From contig DASYQS010000002.1 in assembly GCA_036005185.1 (NCBI GenBank), positions 124,001 to 188,000 of the forward strand: a stretch of DNA of 64,000 nt, given 5' to 3'. Made by a program: the position numbers and the translations under genes. The notes under the pieces are model-generated. The model saw only the letters and a list, made by a program, of their open reading frames with translations, had not been told where the DNA came from and made no database searches. Positions within the stretch are counted from its first letter, which is position 1. Each line of letters opens with the position of its first letter. This document shows positions 58,155-64,000 of this stretch, one piece after another. This DNA is from VBAU01 sp036005185. GTDB taxonomy: Bacteria > Bacteroidota > Bacteroidia > Chitinophagales > Chitinophagaceae.

Positions 58155-58832
58155 ATGTCAATACGATTAAACGAAATCGCACCAGATTTCAAGGCCGACA
58201 CCACCCAAGGCCCCATCAGCTTTCATGAATGGATTGGTGATGGATGGGCAGTTCTATTTTCGCACCCCAAAGATTTTACTCCTGTATGCACGACTGAATT
58301 GGGATACATGGCGAAAATCCAACCTGAATTTACAAAACGAAACTGTAAGATCATCGGTTTGAGCGTTGACCCGGTTGAGAACCACGCCAAGTGGGCTGAA
58401 GATATTTTGGAAACACAGGGATTTGCTCCTAACTATCCAATGGTTGGCGATCGTGACCTGACGGTCGCAAAGCTATATGATATGCTGCCAGTAGATGAGC
58501 CGGGTACTTCTGAAGGCAGAACTGCTGCCACCAACCAAACCGTACGTACTGTTTTCATAATAGGCCCGGATAAAAAAATTAAACTGATGCTGTCTTACCC
58601 CATGACAACGGGTCGCAACTTCGATGAAATACTGCGTGTGCTTGATTCAATTCAGTTAACAGCAGCACATAAAGTGGCTACGCCGGTTAACTGGAAGAAG
58701 GGAGAGGATGTCATTATTGTTTCGGCAGTGTCCGATGCTGAGGCAAAAGAAAAATATCCGCAAGGTTGGAAAGCACCCAAACCCTATCTCCGCATTGTGC
58801 CACAGCCAGGTTTAGTTGAAGAGCCAGCTTGA
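58155..58832 (+). CDS. 1-Cys peroxiredoxin (Prx6 type)
   Basis: A 225-residue peroxide reductase. The peroxidatic Cys45 is in SHPKDFTPVCTTELG. A C-terminal extension (VNWKKGEDVIIVSAVSDAEA and the PYLRIVPQPG end) is characteristic of the Prx6 subfamily, which uses one Cys. It removes hydrogen peroxide and organic hydroperoxides in the cytoplasm. Length is normal for the group. Confidence 0.95.
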   Translation: MSIRLNEIAPDFKADTTQGPISFHEWIGDGWAVLFSHPKDFTPVCTTELGYMAKIQPEFTKRNCKIIGLSVDPVENHAKWAEDILETQGFAPNYPMVGDRDLTVAKLYDMLPVDEPGTSEGRTAATNQTVRTVFIIGPDKKIKLMLSYPMTTGRNFDEILRVLDSIQLTAAHKVATPVNWKKGEDVIIVSAVSDAEAKEKYPQGWKAPKPYLRIVPQPGLVEEPA

Positions 58833-58945
58833 GAGATGGACTATCAAACCAATTCTTACATTAGTGCATTAATTAAAAATTCACCGCAGGTGCTCACAAG
58901 GGATCTGCGGTTTTGTATCTTGATCATAAAAAGATTAAACTATTT

Positions 58946-59350
58946 ATGACCCTTGAGCATGTTGCTGTTTGGACAAATAATCTTGAAGGCTTAAAAGAAT
59001 ATTACACGAAATATTTTAAAGCCAAAGCAAATGACAAATATCAAAATCCAAAAAACGGCTTTGAAAGTTATTTTTTAACCTTCGATTCTGGCGCAAGACT
59101 TGAATTAATGAGCCGGCCTGATATTCCAAACAATCATAACGACACCATAATCAAACAACATCTTGGTATTATACATCTTGCCTTCGGCGTATCCACTATG
59201 GAGGACGTTGATGCAAAAGCAAAACAACTGCAACAAGATGGTTTTAGCATTTTAAGCGGACCCAGAAAAACCGGCGATGGTTATTATGAATTTGAGACGC
59301 TGGATCCGGATAATAATCGTTTAGAAGTAACCACTGCATCCCCCAATTAA
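58946..59350 (+). CDS. VOC family protein (lactoylglutathione-lyase-like)
   Basis: ATG 58946 (MTLEHVAVWTNNLEGLKEYY) gives 134 residues; a TTG further upstream at 58913 is less likely because the VOC fold begins at LEHVAVWT. The C-terminus YYEFETLDPDNNRLEVTTA carries the last motif with the Glu ligand. Small, single-domain, cytoplasmic. Substrate unknown. It ends 86 nt before the ArsR gene. Confidence 0.87.
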   Translation: MTLEHVAVWTNNLEGLKEYYTKYFKAKANDKYQNPKNGFESYFLTFDSGARLELMSRPDIPNNHNDTIIKQHLGIIHLAFGVSTMEDVDAKAKQLQQDGFSILSGPRKTGDGYYEFETLDPDNNRLEVTTASPN

Positions 59351-59365
59351 TTTTTTTTCAAAAAA

Positions 59366-59420
59366 ATTTTGTGTAACCAAAAGGTTTCATATACTTTTGT
59401 GTAACCGATTGGTTACGTAA
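59366..59420 (+). promoter_or_regulatory. Promoter and paired operator of the arsR-SRPBCC operon
   Basis: TTTTG (59367-59371), 20-nt spacer, TACTTTTG (59392-59399) is a good TAnnTTTG promoter. Two inverted repeats lie on it: an imperfect GTAACCAAAAGGTTTC at 59373-59388, between the boxes, and a perfect GTAACCGATTGGTTAC at 59401-59416, just after the -7 box. A repressor dimer on either would block the promoter, which suggests autoregulation by the ArsR-like protein encoded next. Confidence 0.8.
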
Positions 59421-59436
59421 AAGCAAGTTCAAGTAT

Positions 59437-59802
59437 ATGAGAAGAGATGTATTTCAAGCCATAGCAGACCCCACACGCAGAGAGATCATCAGCATGATCG
59501 CACATAAATCTCTGCATCTGAATTCAGTGGCAGAAAAATTTCATGTAAGCAGGCCAGCCATTTCCAAACACATAAAAATTCTAACGGAATGCGGACTTAT
59601 CACCATTAAGCAACAAGGCCGGCATCGATATTGCGAGGCAAGACTGGATAAATTGAATGAAGTATCTAACTGGGTGGAACAATACCGAAAATTCTGGACA
59701 CAGAAACTTGATGCCCTGGAAACTTACCTCGAGGAATTACAAACAGCAGAAAAAAAACAAACTAAAACCAGAAAACATGTTACAAGAAAAAGAAAGCATT
59801 AA
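59437..59802 (+). CDS. ArsR-family winged-helix repressor (SdpR-like)
   Basis: A 121-residue transcription regulator. FQAIADPTRREIISMIAHKS is the typical N-terminus; the recognition helix is in VAEKFHVSRPAISKHIKILT, and the wing is ITIKQQGRHRYCEARL. No Cys-x-Cys-type metal site is visible, so it is not a classical metal sensor; such ArsR proteins in Bacteroidota are commonly paired with SRPBCC genes. It overlaps the next gene by 26 nt. It probably binds the operators at 59373-59416. Confidence 0.92.
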   Translation: MRRDVFQAIADPTRREIISMIAHKSLHLNSVAEKFHVSRPAISKHIKILTECGLITIKQQGRHRYCEARLDKLNEVSNWVEQYRKFWTQKLDALETYLEELQTAEKKQTKTRKHVTRKRKH

Positions 59803-60307
59803 GCAAGCCAATGAGTTTGCCATTGAACGTGTGTTCAATGCGCCGCGCCATCTTGTATGGAAAGCGTTTGCCGAAGCTGAGCGACTAGCGCAATGGTGGG
59901 GACCAGCGGGATTTAAAATGGAAGTAAAAAAATTGGAGCTTTCTCCCGGTGGTACATTTCATTATAGCATGCAATCTTCTGACGGCTTTATTATGTGGGG
60001 TAAATTCGTTTACCTGCAAATTGTTGAGCCGGAGAAAATTGTTTTTATTCTTTCATTCTCTGATGAAAACGGCGCCATAACTCGTGCGCCCATGAGTGCT
60101 ACTTGGCCGCTCGAAGTTTTTAATGTTCTTACGTTTAAAGAACATGATGGCAAGACTACAGTCACGCTGAAAGGGCACCCTGTCAATGCTACTGAAGAAG
60201 AAATTGAAACATTCAGAAATGAATTCGAAGGTATGAACCAAGGATTCAGCTCAACCTTTGATCAGCTTGATGAATACTTAGCAAAACTTTTATTTGATCA
60301 CTCTTAA
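59777..60307 (+). CDS. SRPBCC / AHSA1 domain protein
   Basis: ATG 59777 gives 176 residues; the frame is open upstream but overlaps the ArsR gene. One SRPBCC domain: FAIERVFNAPRHLVWKAFAE, LAQWWGPAGFKMEVKKLELS, GTFHYSMQSSDGFIMWGKF, and the C-terminal GMNQGFSSTFDQLDEYLAK helix. These helix-grip proteins bind hydrophobic ligands. Co-transcribed with the ArsR gene and the three-domain gene 10 nt downstream. Confidence 0.92.
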   Translation: MLQEKESIKQANEFAIERVFNAPRHLVWKAFAEAERLAQWWGPAGFKMEVKKLELSPGGTFHYSMQSSDGFIMWGKFVYLQIVEPEKIVFILSFSDENGAITRAPMSATWPLEVFNVLTFKEHDGKTTVTLKGHPVNATEEEIETFRNEFEGMNQGFSSTFDQLDEYLAKLLFDHS

Positions 60308-60317
60308 AAATAAAACA

Positions 60318-61682
60318 ATGGCAACAGATACAGTGATGGCTCCAAGCAGAGAGCTCACCATTTCCCGACTCGTAAATGCGTCAAGAGAATTAGTTTGGGA
60401 AGTATGGACAAATCCTGAGCACATAAAACATTGGTGGGGTCCTAATGGATTTACCAATACAATTTTTGAAATGGATGTAAAGCCCGGTGGTGTTTGGGAT
60501 CTTATTATGCATGGCCCTGATGGCACCGATTATAAAAATAAAAGTGTTTATAAGGAAGTGATAAAACCTGAAAAGCTGGTGTATGATCATGTGTCAGCAC
60601 CAAAATTTCAATTCACGGTCACATTCACAGAAAAAGGAAATAAAACTCTTATTGCCATTCAAATGCTGTTTGAAACCGCAGAAGAAAGAGAGAATGTGAT
60701 AAAAATATTCAAAGCAGATGTAGGTTTGAAACAAAATATTTATAAGCTGGAAGGATATCTGAGAAAAGTTTCTTCAGAGAAGGAAATGACGATGGAAAGG
60801 ATCATCAATACTCCAAGAGAAATGGTTTTTAAGGCATGGACTGACCCAGTGCAATTAGAAAAATGGTGGGGGCCGAAAGGCTTTACAAATCCTGTTTGCG
60901 ATGTAGATGCAAGTCCGGGAGGAAATATTTTGATACACATGAAGGCGCCCGATGGTGTTGTGTATCCAATGGATGGTGAGTTTCATGAAATAGTTGAACC
61001 AGAAAAAATAGTATTCACCAGCTCAGCGCTTGATAAAAATGGTAATCATCTTTTTGAGGTGCTAAACACAGTCACCTTTACTGAAGAAAATGGTAAAACA
61101 AAATTGAAGTTACACGCTGCTGTTTCCAAAATCACTGCTGAAAGCAAACCATATCTTGACGGCATGAACGAAGGATGGAGCCAAAGCATTGATCGCTTGG
61201 AAGAGCTTGTATCGAATCCTTCAAAAGATAAAAAATCAACAATGGACAACACGCCTATTGTAATAGAAAGAACGTTTAATGCACCTGTTGAAAAAATATG
61301 GAAAGCAATAACTGACATCAATCAAATGAAACAATGGTATTTTCCTCAACTTGAAGATTTTAAACCTCAGGAAGGTTTTGAAACACAATTCAACGTTCAT
61401 CACGAGGGAAAGGATTTTCTACATATTTGGAGAATAAAACAAGTTGTACCGTTGAAAAAAATCTCTATCGAATGGAAATATGGCGGCTATCCGGGAAATT
61501 CATTGGTAAGCTTTGAACTATTCGATCAAAAAGATAAAACCAAATTAGTTTTGACCCACGAAGGCATTGAAACATTCAATCCTGAAAAATATCCAGAGTT
61601 GGCAAAACAAAACTTTATGGGAGGTTGGACACAGTTCATGGATAAGGGATTGAAAGAATTTTTGGAGAAAAAACAATCGTGA
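60318..61682 (+). CDS. Three-domain SRPBCC (AHSA1) protein
   Basis: ATG 60318 gives 454 residues made of three consecutive SRPBCC domains. Domain 1 is about 12-150 (ISRLVNASRELVWEVWTNPE, HIKHWWGPNGFTN), domain 2 about 158-300 (MERIINTPREMVFKAWTDP, LEKWWGPKGFTNPV), domain 3 about 312-452 (IERTFNAPVEKIWKAITDIN, MKQWYFPQLEDFKP). Most family members have a single domain; a triple fusion is unusual. Domains 1 and 2 share the WWGPxGFTN motif, domain 3 is more divergent. Probably one polypeptide binding three ligand molecules or acting as a covalent trimer. Confidence 0.9.
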   Translation: MATDTVMAPSRELTISRLVNASRELVWEVWTNPEHIKHWWGPNGFTNTIFEMDVKPGGVWDLIMHGPDGTDYKNKSVYKEVIKPEKLVYDHVSAPKFQFTVTFTEKGNKTLIAIQMLFETAEERENVIKIFKADVGLKQNIYKLEGYLRKVSSEKEMTMERIINTPREMVFKAWTDPVQLEKWWGPKGFTNPVCDVDASPGGNILIHMKAPDGVVYPMDGEFHEIVEPEKIVFTSSALDKNGNHLFEVLNTVTFTEENGKTKLKLHAAVSKITAESKPYLDGMNEGWSQSIDRLEELVSNPSKDKKSTMDNTPIVIERTFNAPVEKIWKAITDINQMKQWYFPQLEDFKPQEGFETQFNVHHEGKDFLHIWRIKQVVPLKKISIEWKYGGYPGNSLVSFELFDQKDKTKLVLTHEGIETFNPEKYPELAKQNFMGGWTQFMDKGLKEFLEKKQS

Positions 61683-61740
61683 TAAATAAAATGGAATAAG
61701 TAAGGCTGTAAGATTTAATAAATAATTCCTTTGTTGACAT

Positions 61741-61864
61741 AAGAGGTTGTCTCAAAAGATTTAAGCATAACATTGTCACAAAGAAACTAGTCGCAAAGTT
61801 TTCATCTTAAACTTAATTTCTCTTTGCGTCGTAGTGGCAATATGGCCTTTTGAGACAACCTCTT
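61741..61864. mobile_element. MITE-like element with 18-bp terminal inverted repeats
   Basis: AAGAGGTTGTCTCAAAAG (61741-61758) is perfectly complementary to CTTTTGAGACAACCTCTT (61847-61864). The 124-bp element is non-coding and its interior (about 61772-61840) also folds imperfectly (CGCAAAG with CTTTGCG). No clear target-site duplication was found. It occupies most of the 267-nt gap between the SRPBCC gene and panB. No transposase is in the window, so it would need one in trans. Confidence 0.72.
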
Positions 61865-61949
61865 CTTTTATTTATCCAAAGACTTCTTCGCATGAAATAA
61901 ACTCAACATATTATATTAGCTTTACCCCCCTAATTTTAAAACAGGGTCC

Positions 61950-62765
61950 ATGACTATAAAAAAGGAAGTAAAAAAAGTTACAACCAACACTCTTTTAAAA
62001 ATGAAATCGGCCGGTGAAAAAATTTCGATGATCACAGCCTATGATTTTTCATTTGCAAAAATTTTTGATTCAGCCGGTATTGATGTCATTCTAGTTGGAG
62101 ATTCAGCTTCTAATGTCATGGCCGGGCACGAAACCACTTTACCGATTACTTTAGATCAAATGATCTATCATGCATCATCTGTGATTAGGGGCATAGATCG
62201 CTGTCTTGTTGTAGTTGATCTTCCTTTCGGAAACTATCAATCCAATTCTGATATTGCATTAGCTTCGGCAGTACGCATCATGAAAGAAACCGGAGCACAT
62301 TCTGTAAAACTTGAAGGAGGTGAGGAAGTGTTGGAATCAGTTAGACGAATAATTTCAGCCGGTGTGCCTGTAATGGGACATTTAGGATTAACTCCCCAAT
62401 CTATTTATAAATTTGGCACTTACGCTGTTCGTGCACAAGAAGAGACGGAAGCCAATAAATTAAAAAAAGATGCAAAGCTTCTCGAAAAAGCAGGTTGTTT
62501 TGGCATCGTGCTCGAAAAAATCCCCGCTACTCTTGCTAAAGAAGTTTCTGAAAGTATTCACATTCCTACTATCGGTATCGGCGCAGGAAAATACTGCGAC
62601 GGGCAAGTATTGGTAATGCATGATATGCTTGGCATCAATACCGAATTTAAGCCGCGGTTCCTCAGACAATATTTAAACATTCACGAGCAAGCCACGAAGG
62701 CTGTACAGAAGTACATCGAAGATGTAAAAGCAAATGATTTTCCCAGTGAACAAGAACAATATTAG
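61950..62765 (+). CDS. panB: PanB: 3-methyl-2-oxobutanoate hydroxymethyltransferase
   Basis: A 271-residue enzyme that adds a hydroxymethyl group from 5,10-methylene-THF to 2-oxoisovalerate, giving ketopantoate for pantothenate and CoA. SMITAYDFSFAKIFDSAGID and VGDSASNVMAGHETTLPITL hold the Mg-binding Asp; VKLEGGEEV and the catalytic Glu region VPVMGHLGLTPQS follow, with TIGIGAGKYCDGQVLVMHDM near the end. Length and motifs normal. Monocistronic. Confidence 0.96.
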   Translation: MTIKKEVKKVTTNTLLKMKSAGEKISMITAYDFSFAKIFDSAGIDVILVGDSASNVMAGHETTLPITLDQMIYHASSVIRGIDRCLVVVDLPFGNYQSNSDIALASAVRIMKETGAHSVKLEGGEEVLESVRRIISAGVPVMGHLGLTPQSIYKFGTYAVRAQEETEANKLKKDAKLLEKAGCFGIVLEKIPATLAKEVSESIHIPTIGIGAGKYCDGQVLVMHDMLGINTEFKPRFLRQYLNIHEQATKAVQKYIEDVKANDFPSEQEQY

Positions 62766-62884
62766 CGAATAGAGAAAAATGAATAGATGAAAGTTGTTCT
62801 CGTCATTTCATCACTAGTACACTATTCATTATTCCTTTTTATCTTTTATCTATCCTCTATCTTTGCTCTATCAATTTTTTATAA

Positions 62885-64000
62885 ATGGATTTTTTAGATA
62901 TTCTCAATCTCCAAAAAGAAAACAAAGGAGTAAGTACAGGCAAGAATTGGCTTGATTCAAAAGGTGAAATACTTCACTCCTACTCTCCTGTTGATGGTAA
63001 TTTGATTGGCTCTGTAGCATCGGCTGATAAAGACGGCTACAAAAAAATAATTGAGGCAGCACAAGAAGCTTTTTCATATTGGCGCATGATGCCTGCCCCC
63101 GCCCGCGGTGAAATTGTGAGGCAAATTGGTGAAGTCTTGCGTGATTACAAAGAGCCACTGGGCAAATTAGTCTCATACGAAATGGGAAAAAGTTTGCAGG
63201 AAGGTTACGGCGAAGTGCAAGAAATGATTGACATCTGTGACTTTGCAGTGGGGCTTTCAAGGCAATTGTATGGCCTTACCATGCATAGTGAGCGTGCAGG
63301 TCATCGCATGTATGAACAATGGCATCCGCTCGGAATTGTTGGGATCATCTCTGCTTTTAATTTTCCCGTTGCTGTATGGAGCTGGAACAGCATGCTTTCC
63401 TGGGTCTGCGGCGATGTGTGTATTTGGAAGCCTTCAGAAAAAACTCCGCTTTGCGCAGTTGCATGCCAGCATATTATTTCAAAAGTTCTTGCAGTAAATA
63501 ATATTCCTGAAGGAGTGTGCAATTTAATCATTGGAAATCGTGAGGTAGGTGAATGGATGGCCAATGATAAAAGAATACCTCTTATATCGGCCACCGGTTC
63601 AACAAGAATGGGTAAGGCTGTGGGCGCTGCAGTAGGGGCAAGATTGGGAAGAGCATTGCTTGAGCTTGGCGGTAACAATGCCATCATTATTTCAAAAGAT
63701 GCGGATATAGACATTGCTATTCGGGGTGCTGTATTTGGCGCTGTGGGCACGGCAGGTCAAAGATGCACAACTACACGCCGTTTGATCATCCATGAGGACG
63801 TTTATGATCCAGTAAAACAAAGATTGATCGCCGCTTATAAAAAGCTCACCATTGGTGATCCCCTGTCGGAAAAAAATCTTGTTGGGCCTTTGATCGACAA
63901 AGAAGCGGTAAAGATGTATTTAGAAGCTATTGAAAAATGCAAAGCCGAAGGAGGCAAATTCATTATTGAAGGCGGTGTGCTAAGCGGTGATGGATATGAG
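62885..64000 (+). CDS. ALDH7-type aldehyde dehydrogenase (3' end beyond the window)
   Basis: 372 codons are present; the C-terminus is cut off. The N-terminus MDFLDILNLQKENKGVSTGK and the ISAFNFPVAVWSWN NAD-binding loop resemble the ALDH7 group (alpha-aminoadipic semialdehyde / L-piperidine-6-carboxylate dehydrogenase). LGRALLELGGNNAIIISKDA has the catalytic Glu and GTAGQRCTTTRRLI the catalytic Cys. Its product would feed lysine degradation. No lysine gene is visible next to it. Confidence 0.9.
   Translation, partial: MDFLDILNLQKENKGVSTGKNWLDSKGEILHSYSPVDGNLIGSVASADKDGYKKIIEAAQEAFSYWRMMPAPARGEIVRQIGEVLRDYKEPLGKLVSYEMGKSLQEGYGEVQEMIDICDFAVGLSRQLYGLTMHSERAGHRMYEQWHPLGIVGIISAFNFPVAVWSWNSMLSWVCGDVCIWKPSEKTPLCAVACQHIISKVLAVNNIPEGVCNLIIGNREVGEWMANDKRIPLISATGSTRMGKAVGAAVGARLGRALLELGGNNAIIISKDADIDIAIRGAVFGAVGTAGQRCTTTRRLIIHEDVYDPVKQRLIAAYKKLTIGDPLSEKNLVGPLIDKEAVKMYLEAIEKCKAEGGKFIIEGGVLSGDGYE

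Noticed and set aside
1..64000. tRNA, rRNA, phage or transposase genes
   Set aside because: None was recognised by eye; a tRNAscan or Rfam search would be needed to exclude small RNA genes.

Overview
The window comes from a member of the Bacteroidota, most likely the Chitinophagaceae or a close relative. The evidence is an AT-rich sequence, many Bacteroidota-type lipoproteins and secreted proteins (DUF4251, DUF4382, DUF2911, a DUF4369-like thioredoxin protein), an RRM-type RNA-binding protein, promoters of the TTTG / TAnnTTTG type, few Shine-Dalgarno sites, and dispersed G/C-rich palindromes. No rRNA, tRNA, CRISPR array, phage or transposase gene was seen.

Layout. 1-10.9 kb is accessory and dominated by minus-strand genes for small enzymes: a condensation/acyltransferase-like protein cut by the window edge, an HSL-type esterase, cupin, cyclophilin-like, VOC, GNAT, a frameshifted methyltransferase and a DUF418 membrane protein. 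10.9-31.2 kb holds envelope and housekeeping genes: SYLF protein, GH2 beta-galactosidase-like enzyme, gamma-glutamyltransferase, GT1 glycosyltransferase, NIF3-like protein, HPF/RaiA, lytic transglycosylase, RRM protein, PAP2, a TrxB-like flavoprotein and many small hypotheticals, including a 53-residue DUF1328 protein.

31.3-53.9 kb is the core of the window. A histidine operon (hisG-hisD-hisC, a sorbosone-dehydrogenase-like lipoprotein, hisB, a GH78 rhamnosidase) lies upstream of a complete tryptophan operon (trpE-G-D-C-F-B-lipoprotein-A). The trp operon runs directly into the other half of the his pathway (hisH-A-F-small membrane protein-hisIE) and a TlpA-like protein. Both operons begin with a short leader peptide that I could read in the DNA: one has three consecutive Trp codons, the other five His codons. 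Each is followed by an intrinsic terminator and a competing antiterminator pairing, which is classical transcription attenuation. Both leader ATGs lie only 7 nt from a promoter -7 box, so the leaders may be translated from leaderless mRNAs.

Across this core a family of palindromic repeats (CCCCTTTAGGGG and variants) sits between the genes, forms the last codons of several enzymes, and is inserted in frame inside at least nine proteins. Most carriers are Trp or His enzymes; one is gamma-glutamyltransferase. A second, AT-rich repeat family is translated inside TrpG. Three near-identical copies of about 140 bp lie at trp/his gene junctions.

54-64 kb is plus-strand: GH16, an S9 peptidase, VOC proteins, a 1-Cys peroxiredoxin, an ArsR-like repressor with a palindromic operator followed by one single-domain and one unusual three-domain SRPBCC protein, a MITE-like element, panB, and an ALDH7-type aldehyde dehydrogenase cut by the window edge.
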